A stretch of 19,308 nt of DNA. It comes from Flavobacterium psychrophilum. Its GTDB lineage: Bacteria; Bacteroidota; Bacteroidia; Flavobacteriales; Flavobacteriaceae. The position numbers and the translations under genes were made by a program. The stretch covers positions 1 to 19,308 of the forward strand of contig CAMBOW010000028.1 of assembly GCA_945869365.1 (NCBI GenBank). Reading direction: 5' to 3'. The notes under the pieces were generated by a model, which searched no databases, was not told the origin of the DNA, and saw only the letters and a program-made list of their open reading frames with translations. Below, piece after piece: positions 7,743 to 14,664 of this stretch. Every line of letters starts with the position of its first letter. The stretch's first letter is position 1.

Positions 7743-9542
7743 ATGACCCAAAAATTACTAGTTTTACTTTTTGCAGCATGTAGCAGTACAAATTTGGTGC
7801 AATCCCAGCTGTATGTGGGCAGCACTGGTTCTCTGTTTGTAAAAAACGAACTGGTTTATGTAACCCAAGATATTGATATTCAAAATAATGGGTTTTTGTA
7901 TTTGCGAAACGAAGCACAACTGATTCAAGGCACAACGGGAACTTCTACCAATAAAGGATTGGGGAAACTATCCGTTTTTCAAGAAGGCACCTCCGACAAT
8001 TTTGATTACAATTACTGGTGTTCACCTGTTGGGAATGCTTCTGCTGCTGCTGGAAACGAAAACTTTGGCATCACGCTTTTGCATGTGCCCAATACTTCTA
8101 CTGCAAGCAATCCGGCAACTATCGTAACCGGCTATGATGGTGCAGCCAGTGCAGCCAGTTTGTCTATTGCCAGTTATTGGATATGGAAGTTTTTGTCGGG
8201 TGTAAATTACTCCGAATGGGTACAAACTGCGGCGGCATCAACCATCGCTGCTGGACAAGGCTTTACCATGAAAGGCACTGCAGGAACTGATCCGCTCACA
8301 GCAGGCGAAGCAACATCCAACAATCCCGGAGGCGCGCAACGGTATGATTTCCGAGGCAAACCCAACGACGGCACGATTGCTGTCAATGTGGCCGCCGATA
8401 AACTCACTTTAACCGGAAATCCCTATCCCTCGGCCTTGCACGTAAACGCTTTTTTACTTGATCCCTCCAACACCGATTGCACCGGAATTGCCTATTATTG
8501 GGAGCAAGATAAAACGGTCAATTCTCATGTGTTAAGTAACTACCAAGGAGGTTATGGTACCTATTCACCCATTGGAACCGGACTTACCACCTATGGCGTC
8601 TATGTGCCCGCAACGTTTAACACCTACAACAATGACGGCACGCTCAATGTAGTTGGCGCCTCCTCGGGACTAGCCATTCAACGCAAGTATGCACCAATCG
8701 GACAAGGCTTTATGATAAAAGGGAAAGCATCCGGAGCGCCAGTTTCGGTCAGTTTGAAAAATACACACCGAAGCTACTACAAAGAGGCAGATGTGTATTC
8801 TCAGTTTGAAAGAGGTACTGGCGCGTCCGAACAGGATGGAATCGAAAAAGCGGCCGGAGATCCATTTGCGGTGATTCGGCTGAATGCAACAATGAACAAC
8901 CAATATACCAAACAGCTCGCGTTGGTTTTCTTGCCCACGGCAACTGATGGGGTTGATCGCGGGATTGACGCCTTGTCTCCCGACAGCGATGCGCTACCCA
9001 ACGAGGTGTATTTTGTGTTGGACAACCATAAATATGTGATTCAAGGCACGAGTTTTGAACTAACCAAACGAATTCCACTCGGAATAAAAACCACCACTGC
9101 ATCAAGTTTTAGTTTTGATGCCAGTCTAGTTTCGAATATTGATGCGGGGCAACCCATTTACCTCTATGATGCTGAAGATGGCAGTTACCACAACATCAAA
9201 AACAGTCTGTATACCGTAAATGTACCAGCAGGCACCTACAACAACCGTTTTGAACTCACCTTTATGAATAATTTAGGAATCATTCCTGTAGATGCCGCGA
9301 CTAACATCGTGATTACACACCAAGTGGGTTCACAAACACTTGAAGTAGCCAATCCAAGTGCAGTAGCCTTAGCGTCGATTACCCTGTATGATCTTGCGGG
9401 CAAACAATTGTTGTACCAGAACCAAATGGGCAGCGCGCAGCGCTACCAATTTTCTACTGCAAACTTGGCGCACGGCCTATACATCGCAAAACTCATCACG
9501 CGCGAAAACGAACAAGTTGTTCAAAAAATACTGGTTGACTAA
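7743..9542 (+). CDS. T9SS type A sorting-domain protein of unknown function
   Basis: 599 aa. The N-terminus (MTQKLLVLLFAAC to NLVQSQ) is a signal peptide. Cleavage before QLYVG is the likely flavobacterial pattern, although LFAAC could be misread as a lipobox. The mature protein begins with a short beta-rich region (SLFVKNELVYV, NNGFLYLRNEAQL). It then has a YNYWCSPVGN motif and a long aromatic- and Asn-rich body without recognisable catalytic motifs. The last ~70 residues form a T9SS type A sorting domain (ASITLYDLAGKQLLYQ, LAHGLYIAKL, VQKILVD). It is therefore predicted to be exported by T9SS and held on the surface or released; its molecular role is unknown. It is divergent from the S74 gene and followed 79 bp later by the porin-like gene, possibly co-transcribed. 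Only a weak 5-bp hairpin follows the stop. Confidence 0.88.
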   Translation: MTQKLLVLLFAACSSTNLVQSQLYVGSTGSLFVKNELVYVTQDIDIQNNGFLYLRNEAQLIQGTTGTSTNKGLGKLSVFQEGTSDNFDYNYWCSPVGNASAAAGNENFGITLLHVPNTSTASNPATIVTGYDGAASAASLSIASYWIWKFLSGVNYSEWVQTAAASTIAAGQGFTMKGTAGTDPLTAGEATSNNPGGAQRYDFRGKPNDGTIAVNVAADKLTLTGNPYPSALHVNAFLLDPSNTDCTGIAYYWEQDKTVNSHVLSNYQGGYGTYSPIGTGLTTYGVYVPATFNTYNNDGTLNVVGASSGLAIQRKYAPIGQGFMIKGKASGAPVSVSLKNTHRSYYKEADVYSQFERGTGASEQDGIEKAAGDPFAVIRLNATMNNQYTKQLALVFLPTATDGVDRGIDALSPDSDALPNEVYFVLDNHKYVIQGTSFELTKRIPLGIKTTTASSFSFDASLVSNIDAGQPIYLYDAEDGSYHNIKNSLYTVNVPAGTYNNRFELTFMNNLGIIPVDAATNIVITHQVGSQTLEVANPSAVALASITLYDLAGKQLLYQNQMGSAQRYQFSTANLAHGLYIAKLITRENEQVVQKILVD

Positions 9543-9603
9543 ACGTACAAATCGGATACGTATATTTTGAAGAAATCATCAAAATTTCAAGAAATGTTGA
9601 CTT

Positions 9604-9630
9604 AATTTGCAAAAAAACTTCATGCAAATT
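9604..9630. repeat. Inverted repeat over the porin start codon
   Basis: AATTTGCA (9604-9611) and TGCAAATT (9623-9630) are perfect 8-bp arms separated by 11 bp. The right arm contains the last two bases of the ATG at 9622-9624. As RNA this would place the start codon at the base of a hairpin; as DNA it could be an operator. Confidence 0.6.
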
Positions 9631-10710
9631 CCATCTTTACAGCCTTTTACTTTTCATAAAAGCTCTGCTTTATTTCTCCTTTTGTTGGTTACAAATCTTG
9701 TCCTGGCGCAAACAGAAAAAAAATCTAATTTTACAGTTAATGCCTATGCTGAAACCTATTACGCCAATGCCACTTCCTTTTCTGCAGCTAAAACACTACC
9801 CGAATTTATTTACAACCACAAAAAAGTTCAAGAAGCCAGCATTAATTTGGCATTTGTGAAAGTCAATTACCAAAAAAAGCGATTTCGAAGCAATGTAGCT
9901 TTGATGGGTGGTGATTACGGTAGATACAATTTATCGTCTGAACCAAAATGGGCGAAACCCATTCTAGAAGCAAACGTGGGAATAAAATTATCAAACAAAA
10001 AAAACATTTGGCTTGATGCGGGTGTTATGCCCTCGCATATTGGATTCGAAAGCGCCATCAGTGCCGATTGTTGGACTTTAACGCGCAGTATCTTGGCTGA
10101 AAATTCGCCGTATTTTGAAACGGGAATAAAGTTGAGTTACAGCAGTCCATCCGAAAAATGGAATCTGGCCGCATTAGTTTTAAACGGCTGGCAGCGCATA
10201 AATTTTGTAAAAGAATTTAAAAGTCCGAGCTATGGTTTTCAATTCAATTACAAGCCCAAAACCAATTTGCAATTCAATTACAGCAATTTTATTGGCTATA
10301 ATTTTATCGAAAATCAACAGTCGTTGCGCCATTTTCACAACGTATACGCCATCTATGAGCCCACTGAAAAAGTGGGATTCACTTTTGGTTTCGATATTGG
10401 GAACGATAAAATTTCAAATTCAAGATCGGGTATTTGGTATTCCCCTGTGGGAATTGCTCGAATAAAAATAAACAGCAAACTCAAAACGGCTTTTCGAACC
10501 GAATTTTACAGCGACAAAAACCAACTCATTATCCCAACAACAACAAATACGGGTAGTCAAATTCTGGGAGTATCTTCCAATCTAGATTATCAGATGGGTG
10601 AAAATTGGTTGTGGCGAATGGAAGTCAAGAATTTCGAATCGAATACAGCACTCTTTGGAGCTAAAAATTCCACATATTGTTTCATTACCTCTTTAGTGGT
10701 TAAACTGTAA
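9622..10710 (+). CDS. Outer membrane beta-barrel porin-like protein
   Basis: 362 aa from the ATG at 9622. A longer reading would need a TTG at 9607 and gains nothing. The signal peptide runs to LVLAQ (about residue 29). The mature protein alternates short amphipathic strands with turns (VNAYAETYYA, SINLAFVKVNYQKKRF, NIWLDAGVMPSHIGFES, ETGIKLSYSS, FTFGFDIGN), which fits the OmpL-like beta-barrel porin-2 family (BBP2) of Bacteroidota, about 340-400 aa. It should sit in the outer membrane and pass small solutes; the substrate is not readable. The protein ends in VVKL rather than the classical aromatic residue. It is convergent with the DUF885 pseudogene, with only 2 bp between the stop codons and no terminator between them. 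Confidence 0.82.
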   Translation: MQIPSLQPFTFHKSSALFLLLLVTNLVLAQTEKKSNFTVNAYAETYYANATSFSAAKTLPEFIYNHKKVQEASINLAFVKVNYQKKRFRSNVALMGGDYGRYNLSSEPKWAKPILEANVGIKLSNKKNIWLDAGVMPSHIGFESAISADCWTLTRSILAENSPYFETGIKLSYSSPSEKWNLAALVLNGWQRINFVKEFKSPSYGFQFNYKPKTNLQFNYSNFIGYNFIENQQSLRHFHNVYAIYEPTEKVGFTFGFDIGNDKISNSRSGIWYSPVGIARIKINSKLKTAFRTEFYSDKNQLIIPTTTNTGSQILGVSSNLDYQMGENWLWRMEVKNFESNTALFGAKNSTYCFITSLVVKL

Positions 10711-10712
10711 GT

Positions 10713-11077
10713 TTATTTTACCGATTCAATCCAGGCATTCATTTTACTTTCGAGCAAAGCCAATGGCATCACACCCGACTCCAATACTTTTTCATGAAAT
10801 TTTTTGATGTCAAATTGCTTGCCGTGTTTTTTTCGTAGTTCGCATAAAATTCGCCCAGCTTTTTGCGGTAGCTGTCGGTCATTTCAAAAAGCAATTGGTC
10901 GTTGTATTGGTTTTGTCCGTATTGGGTGGCTTCCAAGGGGAAAAGCGCATTCTTATCGTCAAAGTACTGTTGGGTAAACCCCGAAAATTCTACTGGAGAT
11001 TTAGAGTTACAGGCGGCTAAAGTAAGTGCAACAAAAAGCGCAAAAACGGTGTGTTTTAGTAATTTAAAAGTGGTAAT
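10713..11077 (-). pseudogene. DUF885 lipoprotein, collapsed by a large internal deletion
   Basis: The minus strand reads a lipoprotein signal (FALFVALTLAAC, Cys near 11009-11011). The N-terminal DUF885 pattern follows (FDDKNALFPLEATQYG, QYNDQLLFEMTDSYRKKL, GEFYANYEK), down to an A7 run at about 10830-10836. Immediately after, in another frame, comes the family's C-terminus (HGKQFDIKKFHEKVLESG, MPLALLESKMNAWIE) ending at 10713. DUF885 proteins are usually about 550-600 aa, so roughly 450-500 codons have been lost. Left in its own frame the N-terminal part runs into a TGA after about 19 foreign residues. No ATG opens it: ATT at 11075-11077 precedes TTFKLLKH where an ATG would be expected. DUF885 members are secreted or lipid-anchored proteins, some with metallopeptidase-like HExxH motifs; that part is missing here. 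Confidence 0.85.
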
Positions 11078-11436
11078 GATGATCCGTGGTATACCCGCGA
11101 AAATACAATTTTTTCATTCTTAATTTCCAATACCTCGGCCACTTTCATGTCGGGCTCACCGTCTACTTGACGCAGGTATTCCATGAACACGCGATTTTCG
11201 TTGGCTGTGATGGTTAAGCCTTTATAATGCAACCTAGGCAAACGATCAAAGGCATCGGCCCACCAGGCACGTAAGGCTGCTTTCCCGTTTATGAGTCCTT
11301 TGGTTTCGGGGAGACGCTGGGCCAATTTGGGACTAAAATGTTCGGCATCTTCGTCATACAAAGCCAATAAATTTTCTAATTGTTTAGCATTAAAAGCCGC
11401 CAGCCAGTTGAAGGCGATTTGTTCGGGAGTCGTCAT
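11056..11436 (-). CDS. SnoaL-like / NTF2-fold protein
   Basis: 126 aa, cytoplasmic, no signal peptide. The pattern of the SnoaL-like NTF2 fold is clear: an N-terminal helix (EQIAFNWLAAFNAKQLENLL), then LYDEDAEHFSPKL, then GKAALRAWWADAFDRLPRL, then three beta strands ending EVLEIKNEKIVFSRVYHG. Members of this fold are small cone-shaped barrels, some enzymes and some binding proteins, so no reaction can be assigned. It is 42 bp downstream of the pseudouridine synthase gene, but a hairpin terminator lies between them. The last nine residues (SSLPLLNY and its stop) are read from bases that in another frame belong to the start of the DUF885 pseudogene, so the native C-terminus may have ended nearer VYHG. 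Confidence 0.82.
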   Translation of the reverse strand: MTTPEQIAFNWLAAFNAKQLENLLALYDEDAEHFSPKLAQRLPETKGLINGKAALRAWWADAFDRLPRLHYKGLTITANENRVFMEYLRQVDGEPDMKVAEVLEIKNEKIVFSRVYHGSSLPLLNY

Positions 11437-11445
11437 AGGTTTATT

Positions 11446-11474
11446 GCAAAAATTCCCGCTTTTCAGCAGGAATT
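11446..11474 (-). terminator. Hairpin terminator or attenuator before the SnoaL-like gene
   Basis: On the minus strand a 10-bp stem (AATTCCTGCT with AGCGGGAATT, one G-U pair) closes on a GAAA tetraloop and runs into UUUUU. It begins just after the pseudouridine synthase stop and ends about 10 bp before the SnoaL-like start codon. Confidence 0.65.
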
Positions 11475-11478
11475 AGAA

Positions 11479-12390
11479 TTACATATTTTTCAGGTTGATG
11501 ATTTCTTGTTCGGTCAAAAAACGCCAATTGCCTCGAGGTAAATTCTTTTTAGTGAGCCCGGCAAAGGCAACCCGATCAATTTTGAGTACGTTATAATCGA
11601 AGTTTTCAAAAATAGCGCGCACTACTTTAACATTGGCTGTGCGCAACTTAAGACCAATTTCCGTCTTCGGCTCCTTTTCGATGTAGCTAATTTCTTCGAT
11701 ATACAAACGGTGCCCATCAAGGGTAACGCCGGTTGAAATGCTTTCTAGATCTTCGAATTTCAAATTTTTGTCTAAGGATACTTGATAGATTTTTGGCGAT
11801 TTTTGGTTGGGCAAACCAAACTTGCGAATCATATCCGTGTCGTTGGTAAACAATAACAAGCCGGTGGTGTTTTTGTCCATTCGGCCTACCGCAGCAATTT
11901 TGGACGTAGTGGCGCCACGCAATAATTCCAACACATTGCGGTTTTCTTGCGCTTCGTCAAGAGCGGTGGTAAAGTTTTTGGGTTTATTTAATAAGATATA
12001 TTCTTTGCGTTCGGGGGTGAGTTCTACACCATCAAAATTGACAACATCGCCTAGTTTTACTAAGAATCCCATTTCGGTAACCGGAACACCATTCACTTTT
12101 ACATTCCCCGATTGAATATAAATATCAGCATCTCGACGCGAACAAACACCCGAATTGGAGATGTATTTATTCAAACGCATTTCATCCGGGCTTTTAGCGC
12201 GTTTGGGCGCCTGATTGGGTTTACGTTCAGGCTTGGCGGCAGCGGCTGTAGAAGCTGAGGCAACACTTGGCTTAGGTTTTTTTGGCCCTTGCGCTCTTTT
12301 GGCCATCGCAGGTTTTGGTTTACTTGAACCTGGTCTAGCGCTTCCGGTGCGGGAAGTACTGCGTTTTGATGGACCGTCCTTTTTATTCAT
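11479..12390 (-). CDS. RsuA/RluB-family pseudouridine synthase
   Basis: 303 aa, cytoplasmic. Isomerises a uridine to pseudouridine in rRNA; whether the target is 16S or 23S cannot be read. The first ~65 residues are a low-complexity Lys/Pro/Ala/Ser tail, common in Bacteroidota homologues and probably RNA-contacting. An S4 RNA-binding domain follows (RLNKYISNSGVCSRRDAD, GNVKVNG). The catalytic domain has YILLNKPK and GRMDKNTTGLLLFTND, in which Asp172 is the expected catalytic aspartate. The C-terminal helix motif reads TANVKVVRAIFE rather than the proteobacterial GRNRQVRRMFE form. The end is AGLTKKNLPRGNWRFL. It is monocistronic or leads the SnoaL-like gene, with its own -7 box and a downstream hairpin. 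Confidence 0.93.
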   Translation of the reverse strand: MNKKDGPSKRSTSRTGSARPGSSKPKPAMAKRAQGPKKPKPSVASASTAAAAKPERKPNQAPKRAKSPDEMRLNKYISNSGVCSRRDADIYIQSGNVKVNGVPVTEMGFLVKLGDVVNFDGVELTPERKEYILLNKPKNFTTALDEAQENRNVLELLRGATTSKIAAVGRMDKNTTGLLLFTNDTDMIRKFGLPNQKSPKIYQVSLDKNLKFEDLESISTGVTLDGHRLYIEEISYIEKEPKTEIGLKLRTANVKVVRAIFENFDYNVLKIDRVAFAGLTKKNLPRGNWRFLTEQEIINLKNM

Positions 12391-12419
12391 GGGTATTGGG
12401 CGTGTGAGTATAAGTTGGG

Positions 12420-12427
12420 CAAAGATA
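12420..12427 (-). promoter_or_regulatory. Candidate -7 box of the pseudouridine synthase gene
   Basis: The minus strand reads TATCTTTG, a full match to TAnnTTTG, 30 bp upstream of the ATG. That would leave a leader of about 20-25 nt. A TTTG at the usual -33 spacing is not visible. Confidence 0.5.
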
Positions 12428-12440
12428 GGGTTTTCTTTTG

Positions 12441-12496
12441 GGTTGTAGATTCTTGTTTGTAGGTGGTAGGTTGTAGGATTTAGGCGGTAGGTTCAG
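12441..12496. repeat. Heptanucleotide tandem repeat, GGTNGTA x8
   Basis: Eight 7-bp units in register: GGTTGTA, GATTCTT, GTTTGTA, GGTGGTA, GGTTGTA, GGATTTA, GGCGGTA, GGTTCAG. It lies upstream of the pseudouridine synthase promoter. The 12428-12686 gap holds no gene; it consists of this block, two further repeat blocks and a copy pair of TATACTAAG. Confidence 0.8.
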
Positions 12497-12540
12497 AAGT
12501 ATACTAAGAACTCTCCTCTTGAGCCGGGCTGGGGGTGTGT

Positions 12541-12575
12541 CTTTAGGTTGGAGGGTTTAGATTAGCGGTAGTAGG
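12541..12575. repeat. Weak heptad-period repeat
   Basis: The segments CTTTAGG, TTGGAGG, GTTTAGA, TTAGCGG and TAGTAGG keep 7-bp spacing with only loose sequence agreement. It is supported mainly by its neighbours. Confidence 0.45.
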
Positions 12576-12603
12576 AGAAAAGGTATACTAAGTACTTTTG
12601 TAT

Positions 12604-12631
12604 AATTATGAGTTAGGAATTATGAGTTATT
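12604..12631. repeat. 14-bp direct repeat AATTATGAGTTA
   Basis: AATTATGAGTTAGG (12604-12617) is followed directly by AATTATGAGTTATT (12618-12631), sharing 12 bases. The 14-bp period equals two heptads, in line with the other intergenic repeats. Confidence 0.8.
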
Positions 12632-12686
12632 TCCTGAAAGGCTTGAATTTATTTTATTCGTGCATTCGTGGCTAACAGCTATTTCA

Positions 12687-13610
12687 TCAAATAAACTTAC
12701 CAATCCACACGATTCCTTTCTCCAACAACTCCGGTTTGATGAGCACGATGCAAAACACCCCGGCTACGATGAGGAATTTGAGCAAGTTGTGCAAGAGCAA
12801 GAAGTCGCGTTTGGTTTGGGCAGACCACAGTTTTTGCAAAAAGAGTAGCATGATCATGAACCCAAAGTAAAAATAGGCATCCATATAGCCCACATCATAT
12901 ACTGATATCAAGAAATAAACCGGTATAATCGTAAACACCAAGAGTGCTGTTATCACTGCTTTTGACGTTTGAGCACCATAGGTAATGGCAATGGTATTGT
13001 AGTTATTGGCTAAATCGCCCGAAATATTCTCCAGATCTTTGACCATTTCGCGAACCAACAACAAGATGTACAAGAACAAGACGTGAAATACAATCACTTC
13101 ATAGAAATTCTTGTAGTACAAAAACACCGCAAAAAAAGGCAAAACAGCCAATAAAGCCGCCATCATATTGCCCAATATGGCGTAGCGTTTTATTTTGTGC
13201 GAATAAAACCAGATGCCAAAAATATAAACTGAAAAATATAGTACCGCCCGGTAGGACACAAAAAAGGCAATCAGTGCCACCAAAAAATTTAAACTAAAAT
13301 AGACTTGGAGTTTGGTTTTTTGGCTCACCAACCGATCAATATAGGATTTGGTTGGTCGGTTGATCAAATCCTTTTTGCTGTCGTAAAAATTATTGATGAT
13401 GTAGCCCGAAGCCACGGTGAGGCTCGAAGCCAAAATGAGGATAAATAACTGGAAATCAAGCACGACTGAAAGCGGTGCTTTTTCGGGAGCCAATATAAAA
13501 ATAGCCGATAAATACTGCGCTAATATTAGAATAGGAATATTGTAGCCGCGCACCACCGAAAACAAACTGATGCTTTTTTTGATAAGCAATTTGTGTTTTT
13601 TGCTTAACAT
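12687..13610 (-). CDS. UbiA-family prenyltransferase
   Basis: 307 aa integral membrane protein with about eight or nine hydrophobic segments. It has both UbiA aspartate-rich motifs: NNFYDSKKDLINRP (Asp77, Asp81), a variant of NDxxDxxxD, and REMVKDLENISGD (Asp192, Asp199). These bind the Mg2+-diphosphate of a polyprenyl donor. The enzyme moves a polyprenyl chain onto an aromatic or polyol acceptor in the membrane. Flavobacterial homologues are commonly labelled geranylgeranylglycerol-phosphate geranylgeranyltransferase by distant similarity to archaeal enzymes; that substrate is not shown here, and a quinone-type or other acceptor is equally possible. It starts 10 bp after the mevalonate kinase stop, so the two are almost surely co-transcribed, which ties it to isoprenoid supply. 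No terminator hairpin is obvious after its stop. Confidence 0.88.
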   Translation of the reverse strand: MLSKKHKLLIKKSISLFSVVRGYNIPILILAQYLSAIFILAPEKAPLSVVLDFQLFILILASSLTVASGYIINNFYDSKKDLINRPTKSYIDRLVSQKTKLQVYFSLNFLVALIAFFVSYRAVLYFSVYIFGIWFYSHKIKRYAILGNMMAALLAVLPFFAVFLYYKNFYEVIVFHVLFLYILLLVREMVKDLENISGDLANNYNTIAITYGAQTSKAVITALLVFTIIPVYFLISVYDVGYMDAYFYFGFMIMLLFLQKLWSAQTKRDFLLLHNLLKFLIVAGVFCIVLIKPELLEKGIVWIGKFI

Positions 13611-13620
13611 GCTAGCTAAA

Positions 13621-14559
13621 TTAGAATTGGTAAACCACCTCTAATTTGTAGTCCTTGAGTGCAAGTTTGGCTTTTTCTAAATCTTCGGTGAAGCCCAAAA
13701 TGTAGCCGCCACCACCCGATCCACAAAGTTTTAAGTAGTAATCATTGGTGTCAAGGCCTTTTTGCCACAAACCGTGAAATTGCTCCGGAATCATGGGTTT
13801 AAAGTTTTGCAACACCACCTGAGACAATTTTTTGGTGTTGGTAAACAAAGATTTCAAATCACCGCCCAAGAAATTCTCTACGCAGGCATCGGTGTATTTC
13901 ACAAATTTATTTTTGAGCATCTTGCGGAATCCTTGGTCTTTTAAGTTTTCCATAAACAAAGTTACCATGGGAGCGGTTTCGCCCACGATTCCTGAATCCA
14001 ACAAAAACACAGCGCCTTTCCCCGAAGTGCTTTGACTGGGGATTCCGGTGGCTTCTAAATTGTATTTGGAGTGAATTAAAATGGGAATGCTTAAATAGCT
14101 GTTTAGTGGGTCTAAGCCCGAACTTTTTCCGTGAAAAAATGATTCCATCTGACCAAAAATGGTTTTCAAGGTCAAGAGTTTTTCGCGGGTAAGGTTTTCT
14201 AAAACGGTAATTTTATCAAAGGCATATTTGTGGTAAATCGCGGCCACTAAAGCGCCGCTGCTGCCCACGCCATAGCCTTGTGGAATGCTCGAATCAAAAT
14301 AAAGTCCTTGGGCAATATCGGCATTTAATGCTGTGATGTCAAACTGCACTAAATGGGGCTGATCGACTTGCAATTGTTGTAAATAAACGGCAAACTTGGC
14401 CAAATTGGCGTTCGATTGCAGGGCCTCTATAGTTTGCGCGCCATCCGATTTCAAAGCGCCGTTGTAGCAATTATATGGAATCGATAGCCCTTTGGAATCG
14501 CGGATAATGCCGTATTCGCCAAAAAGTAAAATCTTAGAATAAAATAAAGGACCTTTCAT
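13621..14559 (-). CDS. mvk: Mevalonate kinase (GHMP kinase family)
   Basis: 312 aa, cytoplasmic. Phosphorylates mevalonate with ATP in the mevalonate route to isopentenyl diphosphate. The three GHMP motifs are present: KILLFGEYGII near residues 9-19, the phosphate loop PQGYGVGSSGALVAA near 93-107, and LCGSGGGGYILGF near 278-290. SGLDPLNSYL near 147-156 carries the aspartate expected to act as catalytic base. Length fits the family (about 300-330 aa). It sits 102 bp downstream of mvaD and 10 bp upstream of the UbiA gene. The 102-bp gap contains heptad repeats and a poor promoter match (TTTG at 14631-14634 and TATTAGTA at 14604-14611, spacing 19), so mvk may be transcribed from mvaD or from here. 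A phosphomevalonate kinase function cannot be excluded from motifs alone. Confidence 0.88.
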   Translation of the reverse strand: MKGPLFYSKILLFGEYGIIRDSKGLSIPYNCYNGALKSDGAQTIEALQSNANLAKFAVYLQQLQVDQPHLVQFDITALNADIAQGLYFDSSIPQGYGVGSSGALVAAIYHKYAFDKITVLENLTREKLLTLKTIFGQMESFFHGKSSGLDPLNSYLSIPILIHSKYNLEATGIPSQSTSGKGAVFLLDSGIVGETAPMVTLFMENLKDQGFRKMLKNKFVKYTDACVENFLGGDLKSLFTNTKKLSQVVLQNFKPMIPEQFHGLWQKGLDTNDYYLKLCGSGGGGYILGFTEDLEKAKLALKDYKLEVVYQF

Positions 14560-14562
14560 TTT

Positions 14563-14597
14563 TTAATTAATAATTAAAAGTGAATAATTAATAATTT
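14563..14597. repeat. AT-rich heptad repeat in the mvaD-mvk spacer
   Basis: Five 7-bp units in register: TTAATTA, ATAATTA, AAAGTGA, ATAATTA, ATAATTT. They start 4 bp upstream of the mvk start codon, so they fall in its leader. Confidence 0.6.
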
Positions 14598-14643
14598 TCG
14601 TTCTACTAATAACCTTTCTCTATGCAATCCCAAATTCACGGGA

Positions 14644-14664
14644 AAAATCAAAATTCAAAATTCA
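14644..14664. repeat. Heptad repeat AAATTCA x3 over the mvaD stop
   Basis: Three 7-bp units, AAAATCA, AAATTCA and AAATTCA. The last contains the mvaD stop codon (TGA on the minus strand, 14662-14664). Confidence 0.55.

Noticed and set aside
8749..9105. 118-codon minus-strand open frame inside the T9SS cargo gene
   Set aside because: It is antisense to a well-supported gene, is rich in Arg, Cys and Trp and has no family motif; it is a shadow frame.
9607..9621. TTG start adding five residues to the porin-like protein
   Set aside because: An ATG 15 bp downstream gives a normal signal peptide, and TTG starts are uncommon in this group.
10902..11123. Plus-strand 73-codon open frame
   Set aside because: It is antisense to the DUF885 remnant, whose protein pattern is clear on the minus strand.
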